From: Phenylobacterium conjunctum
Lineage (GTDB): Bacteria; Pseudomonadota; Alphaproteobacteria; Caulobacterales; Caulobacteraceae
Direction: 5' to 3'
DNA: 64,000 bases
NCBI RefSeq assembly: GCF_042679085.1
Contig: NZ_JBHTLQ010000003.1
Span: 62,001 to 126,000 of the forward strand
Every line of letters begins with the position of its first letter. Positions within the stretch are counted from its first letter, which is position 1. Positions 17,397 to 25,725 of this stretch are shown here, one piece after another. Made by a program: the position numbers and the translations under genes. The notes below the pieces were generated by a model. It was not told the origin of the DNA, did no database searches, and worked only from the letters and a program-made list of their open reading frames with translations.

Positions 17397-18398
17397 ATGA
17401 CGATCGCACCCACCGTCCTCGACGCCATCGGCAATACGCCGCTCATCCGCCTGCGCCGCGCCAGCGAAGCCACGGGCTGTGAAATCCTCGGCAAGGCCGA
17501 GTTCATGAACCCGGGGGCCTCGGTCAAGGACCGGGCGGCCCTGTTCATCGTGCGTGACGCCGAGCAGCGGGGGTTGCTGAAGCCCGGCGGCCGTATCGTC
17601 GAGGGCACCGCCGGCAACACCGGCATCGGGCTGGCCATGGTCGGCGGAGCGCTGGGCTACCGCACCACCATCGTGATCCCTCGGACCCAGAGCCAGGAGA
17701 AGAAGGACGCAATCCGCCTGCTGGGCGCGGAACTGGTGGAGGTGGACGCGGTCCCCTACTCCAACCCCGACAACTATGTCCGCTATTCCGGCCGACTGGC
17801 CGAAGAGCTGGCCGCCAAGGAGCCGAACGGGGCGATCTGGGCCAACCAGTTCGACAATGTCGCCAACCGCCAGGCCCATGTAGAGACCACAGGGCCGGAG
17901 ATCTGGGACCAGACCGGCGGCAAGATCGATGGCTTCATCTGCGCCGTGGGCTCCGGCGGCACCCTGGCCGGCGTGGCCGAGGCGTTGCGGGCCCGGAACC
18001 CTGACATCAAGATCGGTCTCGCCGACCCGCATGGCGCCTCGCTGTTCTCCTACTACACCGAGGGTGAGCTGAAGGCCGAGGGGACCTCGATCAGCGAAGG
18101 CATCGGCCAGGGGCGGATCACCGCCAACCTCGAGGGTTTGCGTGTCGACCATCCCTATCGGATCAGCGATGAAGAGATGCTGCTGGCCATCTATGACCTG
18201 GTCGAACACGAGGGCCTGGTCATGGGCGGCTCGACCGGGGTGAATGTCGCAGGGGCCATCCGCATGGCCAAGGATCTCGGGCCCGGCCACACCATCGTGA
18301 CCATCCTGTGCGACCAGGGTTCGCGGTATCAGAGCAAGATCTTCAATCCCGCCTTCCTGGCCGAACGCGGCCTGCCCACCCCGCCCTGGCTGAGCTGA
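17397..18398 (+). CDS. cysK: Cysteine synthase A (O-acetylserine sulfhydrylase)
   Basis: A 333-residue PLP enzyme of fold type II that makes cysteine from O-acetylserine and sulfide. Seen: IGNTPLIRL at the N-terminus, the PLP lysine in GASVKDRAA, the TAGNTGIG loop (TSGNTG is more usual), the phosphate-binding GSGGTLAG and the C-terminal GGSTGVNVA. The stop overlaps the ATG of the next gene (TGATG), so the sulfurtransferase is translationally coupled. A cystathionine beta-synthase-like activity cannot be excluded by sequence alone. Confidence 0.88.
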   Translation: MTIAPTVLDAIGNTPLIRLRRASEATGCEILGKAEFMNPGASVKDRAALFIVRDAEQRGLLKPGGRIVEGTAGNTGIGLAMVGGALGYRTTIVIPRTQSQEKKDAIRLLGAELVEVDAVPYSNPDNYVRYSGRLAEELAAKEPNGAIWANQFDNVANRQAHVETTGPEIWDQTGGKIDGFICAVGSGGTLAGVAEALRARNPDIKIGLADPHGASLFSYYTEGELKAEGTSISEGIGQGRITANLEGLRVDHPYRISDEEMLLAIYDLVEHEGLVMGGSTGVNVAGAIRMAKDLGPGHTIVTILCDQGSRYQSKIFNPAFLAERGLPTPPWLS

Positions 18399-19240
18399 TG
18401 ACCGATCCCCTCGTCTCCACCACCTGGCTGGCCGACCACCTCGGTGACGCCGACCTGCGCATCCTCGACGCCAGCTGGTTCCTGCCGGCCGAGGGGCGCA
18501 ATGGGCATGCGGAGTATCTGGACCGGCACATTCCCGGCGCGGCGTTCTTCGACATCGACGCCATCGCCGACCATTCCACCGACCTGCCGCACATGCTGCC
18601 GACGCCGGAGGCCTTCGCAGAGGCGGCGGGCAAACTCGGCCTGTCGCGCCAGGGCGTCATTGTCGCCTATGACAGCTGGGGCGTCCGCGCAGCGGCTCGC
18701 GTCTGGTGGACCCTGCGAGTCATGGGCTTCGACAATGTCCGGGTGCTGGACGGCGGACTGAAGGCCTGGCTGGCCGAGGGGCGTGCGACCGAGGCGGGCT
18801 CGGTTCCGCCGGCCCCCACCGTTGTCGACCCCGCCTTCCGGCCGGAACTGGTGCGTGATGTGGCGGCGGTGAAGCAGCTGTTGGCCACGGGCGCCGCCCA
18901 ACTGCTCGACGCCCGTGGCGCGGCGCGCTTCCGGGGCGAGGCGCCCGAGCCCCGCGCAGGCCTTCGCGGCGGCCACATGCCGGGCGCCCTGAACACGCCG
19001 TTCGACAGCTTGATCGGTCCTGATGGGTGCATGAAGTCTGCGGCGGAAGTGCGTGATATTTTCGTGGCTTCTGGCCTTAACCTCGAGAATTCTGTCGTCA
19101 CCACCTGCGGTTCCGGGGTCACGGCCTCGGTGCTGGCCCTGGGCCTCGCGCGCCTCGGCCGCTGGGACGTGCCGGTCTATGATGGCTCCTGGAGCGAGTG
19201 GGGCGGGCGGGACGATACCGAGGTCGTGGCAGGCCCTTGA
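18398..19240 (+). CDS. sseA: 3-mercaptopyruvate sulfurtransferase
   Basis: A 280-residue protein of two rhodanese domains. The active-site loop reads CGSGVTA near residue 230, the signature of mercaptopyruvate sulfurtransferases rather than thiosulfate sulfurtransferases. Other family blocks seen are LDASWFLP, YLDRHIPGAAFFDID, the VYDS-like IVAYDSWGV and LRGGHMPGALNTPF. It transfers sulfur from 3-mercaptopyruvate, linking cysteine breakdown to sulfane sulfur supply. Its ATG overlaps the cysteine synthase stop by one base, so the frame open upstream is not used. The neighbours are sulfur-amino-acid genes on both sides. Confidence 0.92.
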   Translation: MTDPLVSTTWLADHLGDADLRILDASWFLPAEGRNGHAEYLDRHIPGAAFFDIDAIADHSTDLPHMLPTPEAFAEAAGKLGLSRQGVIVAYDSWGVRAAARVWWTLRVMGFDNVRVLDGGLKAWLAEGRATEAGSVPPAPTVVDPAFRPELVRDVAAVKQLLATGAAQLLDARGAARFRGEAPEPRAGLRGGHMPGALNTPFDSLIGPDGCMKSAAEVRDIFVASGLNLENSVVTTCGSGVTASVLALGLARLGRWDVPVYDGSWSEWGGRDDTEVVAGP

Positions 19241-19740
19241 TCCTGCGTCCGGCCCGAGAGGAAGACATTCCGCACCTGCCGGCGATCGAGCGATCCGCCG
19301 GCCAGGCCTTCCGGGGGACGCCCCAGGCCAGGATCGCGGACGACGGCGTAACTGAGGCTGACGCCTATCCGTCGCTGATCGAGGCGGGTCTCGTCTGGGT
19401 CGCTGAGCTCGAAGGCGCACCCCGGGGATTCATTCAGGCCGGGCCGGCCGTGGATGACCTGCATGTCTGGGAGCTGTCCGTTCACGCCGACTGGCAGAAG
19501 CGGGGCCTGGGGGCGGCCCTGGTCCTCGACGCCGTGGCCCGTGGCCGGTCTGCCGGGCTATCCGGGTCCACCCTGACCACCTTTCGCAGCATTCCCTGGA
19601 ACGCGCCATTCTATGCGCGGCTGGGGTATCGAATTCTGGAGGCGCCAGACAACCGGCTGTCCTCCATCCTCGCCGGGGAAGCTGCGCGCGGCCTCAGCGA
19701 CAGGTGCGCAATGCGGCTGGACTTCCGCGACACGGCTTGA
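19237..19740 (+). CDS. GNAT-family N-acetyltransferase
   Basis: A 167-residue acetyltransferase. Seen: N-terminal LRPAREEDIP, acetyl-CoA binding motif A as VHADWQKRGLGAAL (the Q-x-x-G-x-G pattern), and FYARLGYRI at the C-terminal side. The best start is a TTG at 19237 whose bases overlap the sseA stop (TTGA), which gives the usual GNAT N-terminus; the only earlier start would give non-homologous residues. Coupling to sseA suggests it is made with the sulfur genes. The acceptor substrate is unknown. Confidence 0.8.
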   Translation: MILRPAREEDIPHLPAIERSAGQAFRGTPQARIADDGVTEADAYPSLIEAGLVWVAELEGAPRGFIQAGPAVDDLHVWELSVHADWQKRGLGAALVLDAVARGRSAGLSGSTLTTFRSIPWNAPFYARLGYRILEAPDNRLSSILAGEAARGLSDRCAMRLDFRDTA

Positions 19741-19794
19741 TGCGCGCCCCCGGCCGCTCCTAAGTGGTCGCCCCGCATCGAGATCTCGTGAGCC

Positions 19795-20943
19795 ATGGCC
19801 GAAGACACCCGCCTGATCCACACCGGCGAGACCGGCAAGCCCCTGGTCAAGACCGTGGCCCCGCCGATCCAGAAGGGCTCGACCGTGCTGCTGCCCAATG
19901 CGGCGGCGCTCTATGACGACGACCACTTCCAGACCTACGGGCGCCAGGGCCTGGCCGCGCACGACGCCCTGAAGGCGGGCCTCTGCGAGCTGGAAGGCGC
20001 CGTCGGCGTAGCCCTCTATCCTTCAGGCGTCTCCGCCCTATCAGGGGCCATGCTGGCGGTGCTGAAAGCTGGGGACGAGGTGCTGGTGGTGGACACCATC
20101 TACAAGCCCACCCGGCGGTTCTGCGACCAGGTGCTGAAGCGCTTCGGCGTCTCCACGCGCTATTATGACCCCTCCCAGTCACCGCAGGACCTGGTGGCCA
20201 GCGCCGGCCCGGCCACCCGGCTGATTGTGATGGAGAGCCCGGGCTCGCTGAGCTTCGAGATGCAGGACATGGCGGCCATCGCCCGCCTGGCCAAGGCGCG
20301 GGGCATACTGACCCTGGCCGACAACACCTGGGGCGCGGGCCTGATCTACAAGCCCCTGGCTCACGGGATCGACATCAGCGTCCAGGCCCTGACCAAGTAT
20401 GTGGGCGGTCATTCGGATGTGTTCATGGGCTCGGCGGCGGCGTCCGACCCGGCCATCGCCAAAGCCCTCGATGACGGCGTGCTGCATCTGGGCTGGGCCG
20501 TGGCGCCCGAGGACGCCTACCAGATGCTCCGGGGGCTGCGGACCCTGTCGGTCCGCATGGCCCGCCACGGCGAGAACGGCCTGAAGATCGCCCGGTGGCT
20601 GCGCACGCGCCCCGAGGTCGTCGAGGTCCTGCACCCCGCCCTGCCCGGCGCCTCCGGCCATGACCTGTGGGCGCGGGATTATACCGGGACCTGCGGCCTT
20701 TTCGGCTTCGTGCTCCAGCCGACCCCGCCTGAGAAGGTCGAGGCCTTCCTGGACGCCCTGGAGATCTTCGGTCTCGGCTTCTCCTGGGGCGGCTTTGAGA
20801 GCTTGGCCATCTCCTGCGACGACCAGCTGCGCAGCCGCAGTCACCGCCGCACCTATGCCGGCCCGCTCATGCGCCTGCATATCGGCCTGGAAGACCCCGC
20901 CGATCTGATCGCCGATCTCGAGCGGGGCTTCGCCGCCCTTTAG
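19795..20943 (+). CDS. metC: Cystathionine beta-lyase
   Basis: A 382-residue PLP enzyme of the Cys/Met-metabolism (fold type I) family, releasing homocysteine from cystathionine in methionine synthesis. Seen: TYGRQG near residue 46, the SGVSALSGAMLAVL region, the DNTWGAG loop and the PLP lysine in ALTKYVGGHSD. SWGGFESL near the C-terminus matches beta-lyases rather than gamma-synthases. It follows the GNAT gene after 54 bp in the same direction. Its stop overlaps the convergent M20 peptidase gene by 4 bp. Confidence 0.88.
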   Translation: MAEDTRLIHTGETGKPLVKTVAPPIQKGSTVLLPNAAALYDDDHFQTYGRQGLAAHDALKAGLCELEGAVGVALYPSGVSALSGAMLAVLKAGDEVLVVDTIYKPTRRFCDQVLKRFGVSTRYYDPSQSPQDLVASAGPATRLIVMESPGSLSFEMQDMAAIARLAKARGILTLADNTWGAGLIYKPLAHGIDISVQALTKYVGGHSDVFMGSAAASDPAIAKALDDGVLHLGWAVAPEDAYQMLRGLRTLSVRMARHGENGLKIARWLRTRPEVVEVLHPALPGASGHDLWARDYTGTCGLFGFVLQPTPPEKVEAFLDALEIFGLGFSWGGFESLAISCDDQLRSRSHRRTYAGPLMRLHIGLEDPADLIADLERGFAAL

Positions 20944-22247
20944 GGGCGGGACAGCCGGGTCATCAGCAGGGCGGCTCGCTTGGTCTGGCGGTCCAGGCTG
21001 GCGACTTCCATGGTCTCGCCGGGGGCGTGCGAACCCTCGCCTGCCGCGCCCAGGCCGATCAGGCCGTCGACCTTGTCCGCGACAAAGGAGATGTCGCCGG
21101 CGCCGCGCTTCAGCGGGTCGAGCTCGGGCATGACGGCGAGGCCCAGATCCTTGTTCACCTCGTTCAGCTTGCCGAGCAGCTTGCGGGAGCCCTCGGTGGG
21201 GGCCATGGCCGGATAGCCTTCCGAAAACTCCAGCTCCGCCTTGGCGCCGTTCAGGTTCTGGCCGACGATCTCGCGCATCTTCTTGGCCATGCGCTCGGTC
21301 TGGTCGTTGGACAGGGTGCGCAGGTCGCCCCGCGCGAGCGCAGTGGCGGCGATGATGTTGGACTTGCCGGTGGCCGTCCCGCCGGTCTCGTCGGCGTTGA
21401 GGTCGGCCGACGCGCCGCCCAGGATCAGGCCCACATTGTAGGTCGCATTGGGCTCGCGCAGGTCGCGGCGGAAGGCGTCTAGGATGCGGGCCAGGTCGTA
21501 GATCGCGCCGAAGCCGGCCCGTTCGCTGAACACGCCCGAGGAGTGGCCAGGCTTGGCCATGACCTTGACCGTCCAGGTGTTGGAGGAGCGACGGGCGATG
21601 GAGCCCATGTCCTTGCCGTCTTCCTGGGCGAGGCCCTCGAACTCCAGAGCCAGGTCGCTGCGGGTGGCGGCGGCGATCAGGTCCCGACGCGAGATGGTGA
21701 CGGGATCGCCGGAGCGTTCCTCGTCGCCGGTCAGCACGATGTTGATGTCGGCGTCCTTCAGCGTGCCGGCCGCCTTCATGGCCCGCAGGGCGGCGACCAT
21801 GATGACCAGGCCGCCCTTCATATCGTTGACTCCCGGACCTTCGACGATATCGCCCTTGCGCACGAAGGTCTGGAACGGGCTGTCCTTCTCGAACACCGTA
21901 TCCATGTGGCCGATGAGCAGCATGCGCTTGCCCTTGCCCGAGCCCTTGTGGGTGGCGACGATGTGGCCGGCGCGGCCAACCTCCTTCATCGGGATCCACT
22001 CGACCTTGAAGCCCAGGGGCTCCAGCTCGGCGCGCATCATCTTGCCGACCTCGGTGACGCCCTCGAGGTTCATGGTGCCGCTGTTCACATTGACCAGCTT
22101 TTCCAGCAGGGCCAGCGAGCGGGCGTTCTCGGCCGCAGCGGCGGCGACCAGCTTCTGTTCCTGAGCGTTCAGCCCCGCGGCGGCGGCCGGCGCGGCCAGG
22201 GCGAGGACAGAGGTGGCGGCGAGCGCGGCGGCGAAGGGGCGAAGCAT
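20940..22247 (-). CDS. Secreted M20-family metallopeptidase (glutamate carboxypeptidase-like)
   Basis: A 435-residue zinc peptidase with a Sec signal peptide (residues ~1-24, ending in an AAPAAAAG region). Seen: zinc-binding LLIGHMDTVFEKDSPF, GPGVNDMKGG, the catalytic-glutamate block LTGDEERSGDP, and a C-terminal SHAPGETMEV with the last ligand. The pattern is that of carboxypeptidase G2-like enzymes that remove C-terminal glutamate, acting in the periplasm. The ATG at 22247 is chosen because it begins the signal peptide; upstream frame is non-homologous. It converges on metC. Confidence 0.87.
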   Translation of the reverse strand: MLRPFAAALAATSVLALAAPAAAAGLNAQEQKLVAAAAAENARSLALLEKLVNVNSGTMNLEGVTEVGKMMRAELEPLGFKVEWIPMKEVGRAGHIVATHKGSGKGKRMLLIGHMDTVFEKDSPFQTFVRKGDIVEGPGVNDMKGGLVIMVAALRAMKAAGTLKDADINIVLTGDEERSGDPVTISRRDLIAAATRSDLALEFEGLAQEDGKDMGSIARRSSNTWTVKVMAKPGHSSGVFSERAGFGAIYDLARILDAFRRDLREPNATYNVGLILGGASADLNADETGGTATGKSNIIAATALARGDLRTLSNDQTERMAKKMREIVGQNLNGAKAELEFSEGYPAMAPTEGSRKLLGKLNEVNKDLGLAVMPELDPLKRGAGDISFVADKVDGLIGLGAAGEGSHAPGETMEVASLDRQTKRAALLMTRLSRP

Positions 22248-22340
22248 GGGGAACCTGGACTGCAAGCTTGAACGGCTGGGGACTTTCCCCGGCGTCGGCG
22301 GTGAATTCAAGCGCCTGTCCACAAGCTTGAGTGGCGAAGC

Positions 22341-22354
22341 CTGATCTCGATCAA
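22341..22354 (+). promoter_or_regulatory. FixK/FNR-like box upstream of the host-attachment-family gene
   Basis: The 14-bp dyad CTGATCTCGATCAA matches the FNR/FixK pattern TTGAT-N4-ATCAA at nine of ten defined positions. Its centre lies about 55 bp before the ATG of the attachment-family gene and about 100 bp before the divergent M20 peptidase start, placing it where an activator could work on the attachment gene. Functional binding is inference. Confidence 0.5.
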
Positions 22355-22402
22355 GGCATGGGCGGATCCGGTGGGCGAAGTCAGGGGCGATAGGAGGAAT
22401 CC

Positions 22403-22819
22403 ATGGACACCCAAGACCACACCTGGATCGTCGTCGCTGATGGGGGCAAGGCCCGCGTGTTCGAAGAGCGCGAGCGTCACGGGGACCTGAAGGAGCTGCC
22501 CGCCTGGCGCGAGGCCCATGGCGGCGAGGACCTCTCCCACGCCCACCGTCACGCCGCTCACAGCGGCGCGGGTACGCCCAAGCAGGCGGCCGAGGCGGAG
22601 TTCCTGCAGGACCTGGCCAAGGCCATCGACGCGGCCGCCCGCAAGAAGGCCTTCGACAAGCTGGTGCTGATGGCCCCGCCGAAGGCCATGGGCGTGCTGC
22701 GCGACGCGCTCAAGACCGAGGCCGCGACCAAGCTTGAGCTCACCGATCCGCACGACCGGACCCACGAAGACGCCCGCACCCTGAAGGAGCATCTGCACAA
22801 GCTGCGCATGCCGGCCTAG
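22403..22819 (+). CDS. Host attachment family protein (baeRF-like)
   Basis: A 138-residue protein of the family annotated as 'protein required for attachment to host cells', which is related to archaeal release-factor-like (baeRF) domains. Seen: TWIVVADGGKARVFEE at the N-terminus, a His-rich stretch EDLSHAHRHAAHSG, then LVLMAPPKAMGVLRDAL and a C-terminal TKLELTDPHDRTHED. An AGGAGG site lies 6 bp before the ATG. The molecular role is not settled. A FixK/FNR-like dyad upstream suggests induction under low oxygen. The signal-free sequence indicates a cytoplasmic protein. Confidence 0.8.
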   Translation: MDTQDHTWIVVADGGKARVFEERERHGDLKELPAWREAHGGEDLSHAHRHAAHSGAGTPKQAAEAEFLQDLAKAIDAAARKKAFDKLVLMAPPKAMGVLRDALKTEAATKLELTDPHDRTHEDARTLKEHLHKLRMPA

Positions 22820-22912
22820 GCGCGACGACCCTGCTGGAGAGCCCGGCCGCATCTCCCTTGATTCGCCCTACGTCAGCGTGAGCAGATGGGGCCACAATTA
22901 GGGAGATGCGGC

Positions 22913-24319
22913 ATGGGTCCGTTCAAGCTGCTGATCGACGGCAAACTCGTCGACGGCGATTCCACGATGTCGGTGATCAATCCGGCCAATGAAGAGGTGC
23001 TCTCCGAGTGCCCACGCGCCTCCAAGGCGCAACTCGACCAAGCCGTCGCCGCCGCCAAGGCCGCCTTCCCCGCCTGGTCCGCCAAGCCCATCGACGAGCG
23101 CCGGGCCGCCCTGCTGGCCATGGCCGATGCGATCCAGAACGACCTGCAGAACCTGGCCCGCATCCTAACCCAGGAACAGGGTAAGCCGATCGGCGACGCC
23201 ATGGGCGAAGTCTTCGGCTGCGCCGCCTTCTTCCGCTATTTCGCCAGCCTCGATCTGCCGACCAAGGTCATCGAGGACTCCGCCGACAAGAAGGTGGTGG
23301 CCAGCCGCCGTCCGCTGGGCGTGGTCGGCGCCATCGTGCCGTGGAACTTCCCGCTGATCCTAATGGCCTTCAAGGTCCCGGCGGCCCTTCTGGCCGGCAA
23401 CACCGTGATCCTGAAGCCGGCGGCCACCACGCCGCTCGCCACCCTGCGCATCGCCGAGCTGGTCAAGGACCTGGCGCCGGCCGGCGTGCTGAACGTCATC
23501 GCCGACGCCAATGACTTGGGTGGCGCGATCACCGCCCACCCGGACATCCGCAAGGTCTCCTTCACCGGCTCCACCGAGACCGGCAAGAAGGTCATGGCCG
23601 GCGCCGCCGACGCCCTGAAGCGCGTCACCCTGGAGCTGGGCGGCAACGACGCCGCCATCGTCCTGGCGGACAATGATCCCAAGGAAGCCGCCCCGAAGAT
23701 CTTCCAGGGCGCGTTCCAGAACTCGGGCCAGGTCTGCATCGCCATCAAGCGCGCCTATGTCCACGAGAGCATCTATGACGAGATGTGCGACGAGCTGGCC
23801 AAGCTGGCCAAGGCGGCTGTGGTCGGCGACGGCCTGCAACAGGGCGTGAACCTCGGCCCGCTCCAGAACAAGACCCAGTTCGAGAAGGTGCTGGGCTACA
23901 TCGAAAGCGCCAAGGCCGACGGCAAGATCATCGCCGGCGGCGCCCGCGCCACCGAGAAGGGCTACTTCATCCAGCCGACCATCGTCCGGGACATCACCGA
24001 CGGCGCCAAGCTGGTGGACGAGGAGCAGTTCGGCCCAGTCCTGCCGGTCATCAAGATCAAGGACGGGATGGACGCCGTCGCGCGCGCCAACAATTCCGAA
24101 TACGGCCTGGGTGGCTCGGTCTGGTCCAAGGACCTGGACAAGGCCTGGGAACTGGCCAGCCAGATGAACACCGGCACGGTGTGGATCAACAAGCACGCCG
24201 ACCTGGCCCCCAACATCCCGTTCGGCGGCGCCAAGCTGTCGGGCGTGGGCACGGAGCTGGGCGAGGAAGGCCTGTCCGAGTTCACCCAGATGCACGTCAT
24301 CAACATGGCCAAGGCCTGA
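22913..24319 (+). CDS. NAD(P)-dependent aldehyde dehydrogenase
   Basis: A 468-residue aldehyde dehydrogenase. Seen: WNFPLILMAFKVPAAL cofactor region, FTGSTETGKKVM Rossmann loop, catalytic Glu in LELGGNDAAIVL and catalytic Cys in NSGQVCIAIKR. All catalytic residues are present. The ATG at 22913 with a GGGAGA site is chosen over an in-frame ATG at 22886, which would add nine non-homologous residues. It lies 93 bp after the attachment-family gene on the same strand. The physiological aldehyde is unknown. Confidence 0.88.
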   Translation: MGPFKLLIDGKLVDGDSTMSVINPANEEVLSECPRASKAQLDQAVAAAKAAFPAWSAKPIDERRAALLAMADAIQNDLQNLARILTQEQGKPIGDAMGEVFGCAAFFRYFASLDLPTKVIEDSADKKVVASRRPLGVVGAIVPWNFPLILMAFKVPAALLAGNTVILKPAATTPLATLRIAELVKDLAPAGVLNVIADANDLGGAITAHPDIRKVSFTGSTETGKKVMAGAADALKRVTLELGGNDAAIVLADNDPKEAAPKIFQGAFQNSGQVCIAIKRAYVHESIYDEMCDELAKLAKAAVVGDGLQQGVNLGPLQNKTQFEKVLGYIESAKADGKIIAGGARATEKGYFIQPTIVRDITDGAKLVDEEQFGPVLPVIKIKDGMDAVARANNSEYGLGGSVWSKDLDKAWELASQMNTGTVWINKHADLAPNIPFGGAKLSGVGTELGEEGLSEFTQMHVINMAKA

Positions 24320-24328
24320 TGCGGGTTT

Positions 24329-24355
24329 GGGCGGTCGGCTTCGCGCCGGCCGCCC
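24329..24355 (+). terminator. Hairpin after the aldehyde dehydrogenase gene
   Basis: An 11-bp GC-rich stem with one G-T pair (24329-24339 with 24345-24355) and a 5-nt loop begins 10 bp after the stop. Only GACTTGCC follows, so there is no real T-run. The 180 bp from here to the DUF2087 gene hold nothing else I can assign. Confidence 0.5.
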
Positions 24356-24537
24356 GACTTGCCTCAACCGGCCAATTCGGCCAAAACGACGCCCAAGGTC
24401 GGCAGTTCACCTAGGCGTCGCTGCCCCGTGAGGGGAGCTAAACCTGCCAAGTCTTGTTCCCGGCCCGCACTTGTCCCGCGCCGCGTCGTAAGCCAGCGAC
24501 CCTCGACATTTTCCCAGGCGCGCTCAGAGGATGAGTG

Positions 24538-25083
24538 ATGTCCAAGACCCTGTTGCCCTTCGCCGTGAACGATGTCTCCGCCTTGGCCCGCGCCTTGGGG
24601 CGTGAGCTCGGGGAAACTGAGCGAAAGCTCGGACACGTCCAGCTGCTCAACATCCTGGCCCGCGCGGCCGGCTATCGGAACTTCCAGCACTTCCGCGCCC
24701 AGGTCGCGGCCGGCGAGCGGCTGGAGACGCCCCTGCCCGCGTCCGAGCCGGCGGATCACGTGCTGGTGGAGCGCATGGCCCGCCACTTCGACGCCGAGGG
24801 CCGGTGGGTCCGCTGGCCGGCCAAGACCTCGCATCAACAGCTGTGTCTGTGGGTGTTGTGGGCGCGCCTGCCGACCGACGTGGCGCTGAGCGAGCCGGAG
24901 ATCAACCGCCTGATCCAGACCGCCCACCTGTTCGGGGACCACGCGATCCTGCGCCGCGAGCTGGTCAACACCGGACTCGTCGAGCGCACCCCAGACTGCA
25001 AGGTCTATCGCCGGGTAGAGCGCCGGCCGCCGCCGGAGGCGCTTGCCCTGATCCGTCGGCTGGACCTGAAGGGCCGGGCCTGA
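24538..25083 (+). CDS. DUF2087-domain protein with an N-terminal helical domain
   Basis: A 181-residue protein. The C-terminal part (~residues 80-165) is a DUF2087 domain: FDAEGRWVRWPAK, an SEPEINRLI stretch, then ILRRELVNTGLVERTPDCKVYRRV, a pattern reminiscent of winged-helix DNA-binding proteins. The N-terminal ~60 residues (RKLGHVQLLNILARAAGYRNFQ) resemble the small helical domain found on some glyoxalase-related proteins. The ATG at 24538 follows an AGAGGA site; a GTG one codon earlier is less likely. Function unknown, possibly a transcription regulator. A tRNA on the opposite strand begins within 5 bp of the stop. Confidence 0.72.
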   Translation: MSKTLLPFAVNDVSALARALGRELGETERKLGHVQLLNILARAAGYRNFQHFRAQVAAGERLETPLPASEPADHVLVERMARHFDAEGRWVRWPAKTSHQQLCLWVLWARLPTDVALSEPEINRLIQTAHLFGDHAILRRELVNTGLVERTPDCKVYRRVERRPPPEALALIRRLDLKGRA

Positions 25084-25087
25084 ACCC

Positions 25088-25164
25088 TGGCGCGCCCTGC
25101 AGGATTCGAACCTGCGACCGTCCGCTTAGAAGGCGGATGCTCTATCCATCTGAGCTAAGGGCGC
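25088..25164 (-). tRNA. tRNA-Arg (anticodon TCT)
   Basis: On the - strand a 7-bp acceptor stem (GCGCCCT with AGGGCGC), a CTTCTAA anticodon loop giving TCT, a GGTTCGAATCC T-arm, discriminator G and an encoded CCA are all visible. It reads the AGA codon, which is rare in this high-GC sequence. Confidence 0.96.
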
Positions 25165-25186
25165 CCAAGGGGTCTCTTGCGGGACC

Positions 25187-25492
25187 TCAGTGGGTCCAGG
25201 GCTGCTTGCGGCCGAAGGCGAAGTTGTCGGCGTAGGCCTTGATGATGCGCTTCTGGTCCTTCGGCTGGGTCAGCTGGAAGGCGATGCCATGCTTCTGGGC
25301 GTAGGCGACGGCCTCGTCGCTGGTGTCGAAGGACAGGCGGACCTGACCGTCAGTGTCCGTCGTCTGGGTCCAGCCCATCAGGGCGTCCGGGCGGCGGGCC
25401 GAGGCCGGGGCGAACTCCAGCACCCAGTCCTTCATCTTGGCTCTGCCCGACTGCATGGCGTTCTTGGCCGGACGATAGATGCGCGCGAGCAT
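25187..25492 (-). CDS. NADH dehydrogenase (Complex I) accessory subunit, NDUFS4-like
   Basis: A 101-residue protein of the ETC complex I subunit family, the bacterial counterpart of mitochondrial NDUFS4 (18 kDa/AQDQ), which stabilises the NADH-binding arm of Complex I. Seen: ARIYRPAKNAMQSGRAK at the N-terminus, WVLEF, MGWTQTTDT and LSFDTSDEAVAYAQKHGI. No signal peptide, as expected for a cytoplasm-facing subunit. It stands alone between two tRNA genes on the same strand, away from a nuo operon, which is common for this accessory subunit in alphaproteobacteria. Confidence 0.9.
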   Translation of the reverse strand: MLARIYRPAKNAMQSGRAKMKDWVLEFAPASARRPDALMGWTQTTDTDGQVRLSFDTSDEAVAYAQKHGIAFQLTQPKDQKRIIKAYADNFAFGRKQPWTH

Positions 25493-25519
25493 GGTCTTCC
25501 TCTTGGTCCCGTTTCGGCG

Positions 25520-25596
25520 TGGTCGGGGCGGCGTGATTCGAACACGCGACCCTCTGCTCCCAAAGCAGATGCGCTACCAGGCTGCGCTACGCCCCG
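25520..25596 (-). tRNA. tRNA-Pro (anticodon TGG)
   Basis: On the - strand the acceptor stem CGGGGCG pairs with CGCCCCG, the anticodon loop TTTGGGA gives TGG, the T-arm contains GTTCGAATC, the discriminator is A and CCA is encoded. All arms fold. Confidence 0.96.
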
Positions 25597-25725
25597 ACAG
25601 AGCGCCGATCGCGCCTGCGATATAAGGCTTTGGCCGTTCCCGCAATGACCGCTACGCCGCAGAGGCGAGGCCCCTCGACGATGGTGAGTCTTCCGGGGCA
25701 TTGTTCCGCCCCTGGAGAAGCGTTG

